37,193 bases of DNA from Basidiobolus meristosporus CBS 931.73 (lineage: Eukaryota > Basidiobolomycota > Basidiobolomycetes > Basidiobolales > Basidiobolaceae), in the NCBI GenBank assembly GCA_002104905.1, contig MCFE01000774.1, positions 1-37,193 on the forward strand. The letters run 5' to 3'. This document shows positions 22,188 to 31,748 of the stretch, in pieces. How positions within the stretch are numbered: the first letter of the stretch is position 1; the number at the start of each line of letters is the position of its first letter. The notes under the pieces are model-generated. The model saw nothing but the letters and a program-made list of their open reading frames with translations. It did not search any database and had not been told where the DNA came from. The position numbers and the translations under genes are program-made.

Positions 22188-22496
22188 ATGCAGAGTACGG
22201 CTCAGCTCTAGCTGGATTGGTCATCAGCCAGGTCCCCGCAATAAATCTACGAACCCCAAATTTTGAGAGCTTCCAGTATATTATGCCTCATTGGAGACGC
22301 TCGCCGATTTTATTTGGAGTGACCAGTTTCCGTACCGTTTTTTGCAGCCACTTCCTGAGGCTATTTTGCATATTCTAGTATACATTTGCAAGGATCGCAC
22401 CCTTCAACAATCAAACGTACCAAACGTAGTAATTCCAGCGTACTGCTATACACAACAAGCCCAATACTTCATATGATATTTCGATATAACTTTTAA
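22188..22496 (+). other. Upstream ORFs in the bZIP leader
   Basis: Three short ORFs precede the bZIP start: 22188-22211 (7 codons), 22283-22378 (31 codons) and 22473-22496 (7 codons, ending 60 nt before the main ATG). The first is in the leader only if transcription begins before 22188. Multiple uORFs are the hallmark of GCN4/cpcA/cpc-1 translational control. Confidence 0.4.
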
Positions 22497-22555
22497 AGCT
22501 CCTTAGAGTACACCGCACATAACAGTTCTCTTATTTAAGAAGTCCCCCTTTCGCC

Positions 22556-23416
22556 ATGCCTCCAGCCACACCTTCGCAAATGGTGTTTCGCAAACCTTCG
22601 ATGCTTAAAAAAAGACCCCGAGCTCCCCAGCACCATCCCGACCTGAGCCCTCTCCCGCAAGATTTCACCGGAGTTCCCTTGTTACCTCCCAATTCTAGCC
22701 CGTTGTTCGATTCGTGGGCCAGTGAGTTCCAAGCCATTCCCGACGCTCCCTCTCCGATCGGAGACTTCAGCCTACAATCGCCTGTTCCGGGCAACCTGCC
22801 GCACAATGGAATGCACGTGTTGGATACGCCGCTCTTTGATCAGCACGTGCTGAGCAGTCTCCAGAGCCCTCTTGCCTTGGGTGCCCTCAATTTTTTCCCC
22901 GATCTTCACTCGAATCCCGCCGGAAACCCTGATTCTCTACTTGGTCGTCAGCAAACACACTCTCATGATATCATATCCTTCGCCGCTAATAGCCCCGAGA
23001 CCCATTCTACGTCGGTGAATAGCCCTGGTCAGCAAACTCAAGCCATCCACGTCAAAAGCGAGTCAAATGGTATGTCCAACTCGCCAACATCCACAACCTC
23101 ATCCCCTACAAGCTCCAAACGGAAAGACACTGTTGATACCTCTGGGGACGAGCAGAAGCTAGACCCGATGGCTCTGAAACGCAAGAAAAATACCGATGCA
23201 GCACGCCGCTCACGCTTGCGAAAGGTACAAAAGATGGAGACGCTGGAGAAGCGGGTGTCTGACCTCGAAGCGGATAACTCCAAGCTCCAAATGAAGCTCG
23301 CCGTTTTGGAGAGTGAGAAAACGAACTCTCAGTCCAAAGAGGTGGAGTACTCGTTGCGGATCAAGAGTCTCGAGAATCAGCTCGCCGAAGCTCATCGAGC
23401 CCTAACCAGACGGTAA
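22556..23416 (+). CDS. bZIP transcription factor, Gcn4/CpcA-type
   Basis: Single exon of 286 aa. The C-terminal bZIP starts at about residue 203 with 'DPMALKRKKNTDAARRSR', very close to the Gcn4/CpcA basic region, including the invariant N-x2-A-A-x2-S-R pattern. A leucine zipper follows (L230, L237, L244, L251) and continues as a longer coiled coil to about 283. The N-terminal two-thirds are Ser/Pro/Asp-rich and probably disordered. They include acidic-hydrophobic patches ('DFTGVPLL', 'PLFDSWASEF', 'LNFFPDL') of the kind that act as activation domains. Gcn4-type factors drive amino-acid biosynthesis genes on starvation by binding TGACTCA. The upstream ATGACTCA pair and uORFs fit this class. 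The zipper is longer than that of Gcn4. Confidence 0.88.
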   Translation: MPPATPSQMVFRKPSMLKKRPRAPQHHPDLSPLPQDFTGVPLLPPNSSPLFDSWASEFQAIPDAPSPIGDFSLQSPVPGNLPHNGMHVLDTPLFDQHVLSSLQSPLALGALNFFPDLHSNPAGNPDSLLGRQQTHSHDIISFAANSPETHSTSVNSPGQQTQAIHVKSESNGMSNSPTSTTSSPTSSKRKDTVDTSGDEQKLDPMALKRKKNTDAARRSRLRKVQKMETLEKRVSDLEADNSKLQMKLAVLESEKTNSQSKEVEYSLRIKSLENQLAEAHRALTRR

Positions 23417-24618
23417 AGAGTTCTCTCAGCGAGCCCCATCCACCATATCACAGAAACCACTTGCAATGCCACTTGACAATTGCTTTGCTGAACAGCTTTG
23501 AAATTTATGTTAGCACCCTCTCGCAGACATTCATGTATAGACTTGTTAAAACACCGCTTCCAATCCATCTCCCAATTATTCTATTTCATTACTAGATATA
23601 GTAGGACATCAATCAAAACTTAAATTTTGAAACTTGTGCAAAATCCGTGTTGATTGATATATGGTAATCAATCCGCAATTGCTTCTTGATTTCATTGCCA
23701 CAATAGCCCGATTTCTTCTACATATTTCGACCGCCCCGCATTGGGCCCTTCTTTAGCACCCATAAGACTTCTTCACCAAACGGACATTTTTCTTGATTCA
23801 CTTTTTGTTCTAGTTTCACTAGGCAGCCACCACCCGACATCTCTCCCCCCCCCACTAATGACATACATAAACCACTTGTTTGTAATACGCCATGCCACTT
23901 GCTTTGCTGATTGCCATCGATGCGCCGGGGTTGCCTGGTGCCACCGTGTTGCGGGAGGTACGGGCCCGCTTGCACCCTGGGAGGGGCGGCCGTGGTGTAC
24001 CAATGCCGTCCGCCACTGATGGCATGAATTGTCAGACTGCGACCAAATGTCCCAGGTTTCTGCAGTTCAATCGTCATCCATACCAACAATTAATAAGGTT
24101 TGTCATTTGTTGCATAGAATCTATGGCTCCGATCTCATTGTATACATCCACGGCTTAGTGCCTTGGGATCAGTGATGTCGATGATGTCCTACAGACTTGA
24201 TTGGCAAGTCCAAGTACTGGGGCTTGTAGCTGATATCCCATAGGTAACATAATAGGCAGTTTGGGAGTGTTGATTAGGGAAAGCCTAATCTAAAAATACG
24301 ACCATTGCTATTATTGGGATTGGATCGGTTTATTGTCGTATTGACAGTTCATTCCCAATGTTTACCATGTCCCAATATGCTCGAGTTCTCCCCAGAGCAT
24401 GGAAATGGGTGGAATTTTCCAAGGGAATTGCCCATCCTGGGCTCCGCGAAATACCATGAATCATGCGATCCATGGATTTATTGGCCTTCCTTCTGATAGC
24501 TAGCCTCTCTAGCTTGTCAGTTTTTAACCATATTAATTCCTAACCGTTGTAATTAACCTTCTAACCTTCATAATTGCTCCTACCCTACCCTACCTTAACT
24601 TCCCTAATTAATTAACCG
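23417..24618. other. 1.2-kb intergenic region
   Basis: No gene recognised. Overlapping short frames around 23718-24158 on both strands look like chance. The end (about 24530-24618) is a pyrimidine- and TAA-rich stretch with repeated CCTA/CTAAC words (for example TACCCTACCCTACC near 24580), just before the LIM gene; it is a likely promoter region. Confidence 0.4.
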
Positions 24619-24673
24619 GTACGTTTCTCTCTCGAGCTTTGGTCCTTCTGCACTGACCAACGTTTGTTTTCAG
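24619..24673 (+). other. Probable 5'UTR intron of the LIM gene
   Basis: A 55-nt segment starts GTACGT, has a CTGAC branch-like site and ends TTTTCAG, 16 bases before the ATG. Its length matches the coding introns in this gene. Leader splicing is inferred, not shown. Confidence 0.5.
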
Positions 24674-24689
24674 AATACACACACTACAA

Positions 24690-27108
24690 ATGGGATTTTG
24701 TCAAAGATGCGGAGAGATATCCCAACGCACCAAATGCCCTCGCTGCTGTGGAAAAATCGTTGGTAAATGAATGGGTGAATGTGGGCTGGCTTCCTCTGCC
24801 AAGGTTTAACTCTCCTCTCCAGAGTCTGTAGCTAGCGGCTACTCCGATGCCTCGACTCGTAAAGATCCCTGGGTTTCAAGGCAGGTTCGCTGTATTCGGG
24901 TGCACTTTCCCTTCCGTACTTACCCCGCTTCTAGATACGTAGATATTGGCTTTAAAAAGCCTCATGTTGGCTCGAACGTCAAGCGGATGATCACCACCGA
25001 TCTAACTCCCACTACGCATTGCTTTACCTGTGGCACAGACTTACGAGAGGTTCGTTGAATAGCCTCTGCACCTGTATCCAGTGTTCACAGTGCTTACTAG
25101 CTTGGGTGTGTTTAGCATTTAGAGTCGTTAGTAAACCCCAGAAAATATGGACCACAGCAATGCAATCCGTGCTATCTACGCGAAAATGGGAAAGGCCACT
25201 GGTAGGTGTTTTCCGAAAAGTGTCTCTATTCACGATTACTCAGCCCTGACCTGTCGGGTGTCTCAACTCTAGCGAAGGATGCCATCAATTGGTGTTGAGC
25301 ACAGGTGCTTTCGTCCGATACAAGGATAAAGTGTGGCACAAGGTACGCACCTAATCTTCAGTCAGTACAGATAGGATCACTAACTTTCATGGGAACTCTG
25401 CTGAAGAATTGCTTGAAATGCCGTCATTGCGGGATTTTAATTGAAGACCCGTTGGTGGATACGACTGGACTCCCGTGTTGTCAAGAATGCTTCTTGAAGT
25501 CGGATCGGCAATCAGATTCGAGGGCGAGAAGCCTATACTCCGTGTCGGCATCACACCGGTTGACTAAAGACGGAGCAAGTACGAATCCGGTCAGTGCAAC
25601 TCGCTCACCAACCAAACCACCTACGCTGGGGGAGCAGTCGCCACCCAAAAGACAGGAAAAACTTACCGGTGATGCCTCACACTCTGGTTCATCCAAGGCC
25701 TCGAGGCCAGTTCCAGAGGCGCTGTACCGCTTCGTTAAGACCACCCCAAGCATCCCATCCACAAGTGCCACCGGCTTGTCAACTGCAAAGCACCCTGGGC
25801 CTAGGAATACCTCGGTGTTTGCAAGGAAAGCCAACAGCGCTTCCAACAATACATCCAGATCCTCTAGCATATCACCAAGTAATTCACCTATGCTGAGCCC
25901 TGGAGAGCCCACGAAGAGGTCCACTCCTAGTAGTCCTGTACCTGCACTTGCGTCAAGTATTACGGTGGCGAAAAACCCGAATATACCCAGTGACTCTCCC
26001 ACCCGACGGAATATACCAAGCAATACTTCATCAAGAACGACCAGTAGCATATCAAGCATGGCCAAAAGTGAGCCGGATCATACCAGCAAGGCTGCCACAT
26101 TGTTCAACCCAAAAAAGCCAGAGGCATATCCCCCCGCTTCTACAAGCATCAATTTAGCACAGACCATAGCCAAGTCCACCTTCTTCAACAACCCGCGCGA
26201 GAAGCGAACCTCGAAATCCCCCATCAACCCCAAGAGCGATCCCCCTTCTCCCCAACCCAACAGAGCCAGCGACATGACCAAATCCTGCTGCAAGTGCAGC
26301 GAACCAATCCAAAGCTCGTGGTATAGTCTGCCTGACGGCGGCACCATCCATCCTGGGTGCTTTGTTTGCGAAGCATGTAACATTGAGTTCGGAGAAGGGT
26401 CATACACTAGTTTTGATGGAAAGTTCTATCACAAGCAGGTTAGTCCGACTTGCCCTTGCATGTGTCCCATGTACAGCCACTCAGCTCATGCGGCCTTTTC
26501 TCTAGTGTATCCCGGATTTAAGGGCCACCCCAACCCCTCAGTTGCCCAAGACCAAACCCACAACTCCCCAGCCAAGTTCGCTGAGCTGTTCCAAGTGCGC
26601 AAGGGGCATTGGGGCTTCGTGGTTGACCTTGTCTGATGGGTCGAAATATCATCCCTCATGTTTCACCTGCTCTTTGTGTTATGAGGAGTTCGAGGACGGC
26701 GCTTTCATAACCAAAGATGGCGCTCCCTATCATTTACATGTAATGGCATCGCGTATTCTTTGCACAACCGGAGCACTAACCAAACTTTATTCGTGCAGTG
26801 CATCCAACGCCCGCAATGCGAGGCCTGCCATGAGCGGATTGATGGGCCGTATGTTACTCGAGGGTCGTTGACATACCACTGTGGGGTACGTAGCCAGACA
26901 ACGCCAAGTCCCATCCGATAGATGTTTGTAGCTAATCCACAGCATGCAGTGCTTCCTCTGCTCTATTTGTAAGAAAGTCATAGGGGCAGAGATGCCATTT
27001 GGTGAAATCAACCAGTCGGTTTGCTGCGAAGGCTGTCTTCTCTCCGATCTCAGCACCAAGACCAGAAGCCTTGGGATACGCGAGAGTTCAACGCCTCTCT
27101 ACCATTGA
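24690..27108 (+). CDS. Multi-LIM domain adaptor protein (8 coding exons)
   Basis: Exons: 24690-24762, 24823-25049, 25116-25201, 25273-25342, 25407-26438, 26506-26739, 26799-26885, 26950-27108; all phases agree; 655 aa. The N-terminus has a zinc-ribbon-like pair ('MGFCQRCG...KCPRC') and a second Cys pair region (residues 91-119). LIM domain 1 spans 129-180 (C129, C132, H151, C154, C157, C160, C177, C180). Then comes a long Ser/Thr/Pro/Lys-rich linker (about 185-445). LIM 2 spans 447-500, LIM 3 524-578 and LIM 4 581 to about 635, with introns cutting LIM 2, 3 and 4 at equivalent late positions. The paxillin/zyxin-like layout suggests a scaffold for actin, Rho signalling or polarised growth. Exon 2 contains a 54-nt in-frame stretch that could be a GC-AG intron. 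The third exon's acceptor has an alternative 9 bases downstream. Confidence 0.85.
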
Positions 27109-28000
27109 TAGGGTCTATCCCAGGCCACCTTGCCATCGAGTATAGCCCCGGCCGCCTCGTTCGATATGAATTTGTTGTCTCGGATCTTTTTATTTCACGC
27201 CCTTGATATGTTGCTTCTACATCACTGACATTAAATGGGTTGGCCAACCAGCTCGGAGTTTGTAATGATAATGCTATATCTCATATTCATCCCTACTATA
27301 TCCCCTGTCTCGCTACGACTCCTCATGATAAAATGTATAGTATCTGTCGGTTCCCATGCATCGTATTAAAAGGCGGAGTTTTATTGGGTTATGCCATGTG
27401 TGGCTGGGAAACTCGATAATGCACAGGTTCTGCACGATCCGTTATGGAGGTTGAGCTTGGGATCGCTGAGGACATACCAGATGTAAGATCATTCCCCGAG
27501 ACATGTTCAATCGTCATGCTGCCCTTGGTAGTGGGAGAGGGCGATCCTTTCCCAGATAAGGGCCCATGCACCAATCCCCCTGGACATGTTAACAAGGCAG
27601 ACTGGCCTGTAAACGCTGCGATTCGTTGGCACTTCCTATGTTGGATCTACAGGTGCACAGACGGGGATTATGAGGAGCTCAAGGGTGGATACGTTCCCAC
27701 ATCCAATCTGTCTTGTTGGGCTAGCATAGGAAAGAATCCCTCAGCATGCCACCCGGTTGTGTCCGACGAAGAAATATCCCTGTTCATGTAAGAGCGCACA
27801 TGTGCCATGCCAGGTGGCTCACCCTTACTTGAGCCTTACATAAATTATGATGAGCAGCAAAATGCCCAACATCGGACAATGGAACGGCTCTGACGTACAG
27901 TAATGGGCTGATGCAAGGAATTGTATGGGCGACCAAATACAAAAGCCATCCTACTCCAGTATCTCTTCGTACAAACTAGACACTAATCAAACTCTCCAAT
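27109..28000. other. 0.9-kb intergenic region
   Basis: A 115-codon ATG frame exists at 27444-27791 (plus) but shows no signal peptide, domain or composition that would support it. The last part is the promoter of the protease gene at 28001. No repeats or RNA genes seen. Confidence 0.4.
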
Positions 28001-29549
28001 ATGAGGACGATCGGCTGTCGCCTCAGTAACACCCTTGGGGTGGTCATTTTCCTAGTAAGCCTACCAAGGAACATCTTCTCCCAGCAAAACCAGCCCCGAC
28101 AGATTGTGAAGTTCAAGACCTTGCCCGAGTCATCCTGGGTCTCCAGCGTGGGCGGGGAGCTACAATCCCTCCACGACAAATTTCACTTCATGCTGGGGTC
28201 GTTTTCCGAGGAAGCCATTCAATCCATGAGGAGAACCAAGTGGGTGGATTACGTTGAAGAGGATGCGCTCGTCCAAATCGCTGCCGATTCCAACGGCGTG
28301 TCTAGCTGGGTAAGTAAGTTTGCCCATGGTCCCGATGCTTCGCTGCGTGTCTAAGGAAGTAACATCCTCTCTTCTCCAGGGCTTGGACCGTATTGACCAG
28401 CGCACGCTTCCACTAGACCACAAATACGATTCTGTTGATAGCGGCGGGCTGGGCGTAGATATCTTCATTGTCGACACGTAGGTAGACGGAATTTGCGGTC
28501 CCCGTAACCCACGAGTCTTACCAATCTTTCTGTAGGGGGATTTTCCTTGAGCACTCGGACTTCGATGGGCGAGCCAAGTCGGGCGTGGCTGCTTTGGTGG
28601 GACCTGACGGAGATGGGAACGGGCATGGGACTTTCGTGGCTGGCATCATCGGTGGAAAAAGATACGGCGTTGCGAAGCAAGCCAATTTGATCTCGGTCAA
28701 GGTAAGTTTCTGGGGCATTAGACGGCCAAGCGCAATTCTGACCCATCCTCACAGGCCTTGAGTGACCGCGGCTACGGCACCACCAGCTCAGTCTTACGAG
28801 GGCTGCAATACGTATACTTGGAGCACCAAACCAAGGAGAACAAGAAAACCGTACTGAAGTATGTGTTCTCATGCCACAGTGGGCTTCTCCGATTGGTACT
28901 AACGCCCTGCCAGTTTATCAATCATGTCGAATTTCAGCCGGATCATCAATGAGGCAGTGAATGAGACCGCATTGTCGGGGATAGTTGTGGTGGTAAGTCC
29001 GGCCTACATCATTCTCCGTATGGGTGCGCACTAAAGCTCCAGATAAACCAGGTGCCCGCTGGAAATGGCAACGGTTCAGTTAATGCAACAGAGGGGGTGG
29101 ATGCCTGTGGATACTCTCCTGTATCTGCGGCAAATGTGATTTCAGTGGGCTCCACGAACATCATGGATCGTTTAAGCACCTCCTCGAATTATGGCCCGTG
29201 TGTGACTCTATATGCGCCTGGGGAGAATGTGACCTCCGACTTTGTTGGGTCCAGCTCGGCCATCTCTACATTGTCGGGGACATCGTTTGCAACCGCACAC
29301 GTCTCCGGAGTGGCAGCATTAATCCTCTCCAACCATACCGATTCCCTCCTGCCCAGCGAGGTGCGAGAACGGATCATCTCCCTGTCGACCAGAAATGCCA
29401 TCGTAGGGTTGCCAGCAAACTCGGTGAATCGATTGCTCTACAAGCAGCTACAAAATTACCAAGGCTCGGCGGTGTCACTGCGCACTCCTCAAGACCTACT
29501 CCTGCCAGGGTCAATGACGCTAATTATCCTGGCCCTGCTGCATGGTTGA
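28001..29549 (+). CDS. Secreted subtilisin-like serine protease (S8A, proteinase K type)
   Basis: Six exons: 28001-28309, 28380-28477, 28536-28701, 28755-28858, 28914-28992, 29052-29549; 417 aa; introns 53-70 nt, phases consistent. The signal peptide covers about residues 1-29. An inhibitor I9 propeptide follows (about 33-98, 'RQIVKFK...WVDYVEEDALV'). The catalytic domain has D135 in 'FIVDTGIF', H166 in 'GNGHGTFVAG', oxyanion N257 in 'VVVVPAGNGNGS' and S330 in 'LSGTSFATAHVSG'. The last intron's acceptor was placed at 29051 because it restores the usual VVVVPAGN block. Oddities: Phe replaces the usual His after GHGT, and Ala replaces Pro in the 'GTSxATPHV' block. The C-terminus extends past the usual proteinase K end and finishes in a short hydrophobic tail ('LLLPGSMTLIILALLHG'), possibly a GPI signal. 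An extracellular or wall-bound protease is expected. Confidence 0.92.
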
Positions 29550-29949
29550 AGATAAGCGTAGACCCCACCTTTCATGGGCCAGTGGGTTTTCTTGGACTTG
29601 AATATTAGAGAAACTTTATTATTGTCGCCAATGGTCTAGCCATCCCCTTAGCTTAATTTATTTCCGCTTGTCAACCTCAACCTCAGCCTAGATTTCTCTG
29701 GGGTCGGTTGAGGTGTCGCGACGTATGATCGTCTTCGGGGCAACCGTGAATCTCCCGACCTTTTTGTTGTATATCTTGTGCACTCCTTAGTGCCACTACC
29801 TTTGCCATCGTCTATTTCATTGGGCGATCTGGGTGAGTCCAATAAACCTGAACGGTAGCTTTGCCGATTTGAAAAGCCTCCCCGATGGCAGTTTGCAAGT
29901 TTAGCAAAACGTTCGTTGGGTGCTCGGGTGGGTACGCCTACACCCCGCG
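29550..29949. other. 3' flank of the protease gene
   Basis: No gene seen. A weak continuation of the secreted-protein relic upstream of 29950 is possible but not supported. Confidence 0.35.
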
Positions 29950-30301
29950 TTGGACCCGGATTGTTTCCGTCTGCAGGACACCACACCGCCGCCCAGGGTT
30001 TCTGCCGGGTGTGCTCGCTCCAGCGCCTTGCCCACCGTGTTATTTTCAGCAGGAGCCACGTTCATCTTGCTGGAGCGTATATTGAGGAAGGTCCAATTTA
30101 ATCTAATTAGATCTCCATCCTCTTATGGCAGGATGGCTACTCGACATCACGTTCAACGATACATGGGTGCGCTTTGGATTGGTTTACGTCAGCAACCACT
30201 GTCCCACCAAACCTGGTTACTCCATCAATGTAGGATGGTGCGACAGCAAGATTCAATTCAGGAGTGCAGCTAACCTGCTTCCCGGAAATTCTTTGTCGTA
30301 G
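29950..30301 (+). pseudogene. Decayed relative of the 267-aa secreted protein
   Basis: The frame from 30131 to the TAG at 30299-30301 encodes 56 residues. It aligns with residues about 150-198 of the secreted protein at 7514-8317. Both have a hydrophobic strand beginning G-(I/L), a Pro 9 residues later, then 'N-(L/V)-G-W-C' and, without gaps after GWC, shared A, N and P at equal positions. Upstream, the frame from about 29950 to 30130 carries a Cys (about 30010) 76 residues before the GWC cysteine, against 81 in the intact protein. The two parts are in different frames; the join lies near 30125-30133, consistent with a one-base indel. The copy stops about 70 residues early. A short intron instead of a frameshift (GTCCAA...GGCAG, 41 nt, about 30090-30130) is the alternative. 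A loose match to 'SLWV' near 30690-30710 hints at further remains. Confidence 0.45.
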
Positions 30302-31748
30302 CCATACTAGGTGTGGTTGTAATCTGTACCTGATTGTGCTTTGCTACCATGTCAAATCATGCGTTTCCTTGGGGGGGGAGTGGGTTGGTGAGGCCGCGGG
30401 GTGGTTACTTCACGCCCAGGAAGATGTCCCCGCACGCGTCACACCCCCAAGATGTTGAGTGGTTCGAAAACGCACTTCAATAGGCCATATCTGGTCGACG
30501 GACCCAGTTGTTGAATCGTCAAGAATGTAACCAAGGTGGTCATCGACCTGCGCCACAAAGCAACCTCGCCAAATGGGGCTCTGATGTGGGCGCCAAACAG
30601 GAATCCCTGTGTGCAGATGCACTGCTCAAGGTGCCTGGCCCGCTCATGAGGGTACCAATGCCAGCAATCGCTTGGGCCAGTGGAGCTTCCCATCAATCCC
30701 TGTGGGTAGTATCCGATGCATCTCACCTCTTTGCCGGGGTTTCGAGCCGGGTGCAGTGGGGTTCAAGGCGCCCCTATAATAAGAGGTAGCCCGGTATGTC
30801 AGGGTGACCTTGCTTGTTTCAATCCATGGAATCTATGTCGCAATACAGTCGTCAAGAGATTTATTCCATTAAGAAGGTTACACCCAATTTGTCCCTGAAC
30901 TTTGGTTCCGGGTATGCCAAGTCCAAAATAGTCTAATGTTTCTAGGGGCTTAAGCTTGCTCGGCCCTGCCCAATGAAGATTGCTACAAAGGGCTGCTTAC
31001 TCTCCAGACAATGGCGGGTGGTCGCTACATCTAAGCCAGCCTCCTGACATCCATGAAGCGTCAAAGCTTGTGTTTTGGCGCCAGACGTCAAGCCTAACGA
31101 TGCCTAGCTAGCTCCTTCGTCTTGACTTCCCGCATCCTTAAACCCAACTCCCACCGCACTTCAGTGAGGAAGAGTGAAGCGCCATCAACACCTATCAGGG
31201 GTCGCGGGAGTTTTGGCATATCTATTAGGCTGATTTCATCGGACTGCTTCTAATGGAATCCAATGTACGGAGGGCAAGATTCTAAGCGCACTCAAAGCTA
31301 GTGCCGGTCAGCTGATGGTTTCAGTAGTCTTCTGATCATTTGCAAAATAAGGTTATTCTCTAGTCGCTTCGAAAGTGGTTGAGTCTTCAAAACCAAGCGC
31401 CACACGAATCGTCGGACTTTGCGTTTTCAATTTATGCACGAATATTTGATAGCTCATTCTATAGTCACCCGTACGTCCCGATCGATTCCCTACGCGGATC
31501 TTTGAATTGATCCACAGTTTAAATTCTCTTATATAATGTTGTGGAAGTCCAGTTGACCAGTGACACCAATTCATCTCATAGATTCCTCTATTTAACACCA
31601 GCGCCAACACCAACCTCACTGGTCTTTTGTTTCTTCTTTCCACCCTTGAGCCATCATTTTCAGACCAATAGTTGTTTCAAAACCCCACTTACCCTGTCGG
31701 AAGTGTTAGCAATCGCTGTATCTGAGTTTATTTCAGACCTACTGCAGG
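30302..31748. other. 1.4-kb region without a confident gene
   Basis: Overlapping frames up to 96 codons occur on both strands (for example 30439-30726 minus, 30508-30789 plus) without a recognised family. The last 200 bases are the promoter and leader of the Zn2Cys6 gene starting at 31749. Confidence 0.4.

Larger units (their letters stand above)
18444..22555. other. 4.1-kb stretch without a confident gene, ending in the bZIP control region
   Basis: Only short open frames are present. The best candidate is on the minus strand at about 20868-21260. It is open without an ATG start, translates to a non-repetitive sequence (for example 'DGVLSINGNYPFGCHC') and ends near a GTGAGG donor-like site, but no family is recognised. 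The last kilobase carries the regulatory features listed separately. No tRNA or rRNA was seen. Confidence 0.4.

Noticed and set aside
27444-27791. 115-codon ATG frame between the LIM and protease genes
   Set aside because: No domain, signal or neighbour logic supports it; an antisense frame of similar quality overlaps it.
30410-30789. Opposed 93-95-codon frames
   Set aside because: Both strands are open by composition; neither shows a family. Only a four-residue SLWV match to the secreted protein was kept as a hint.
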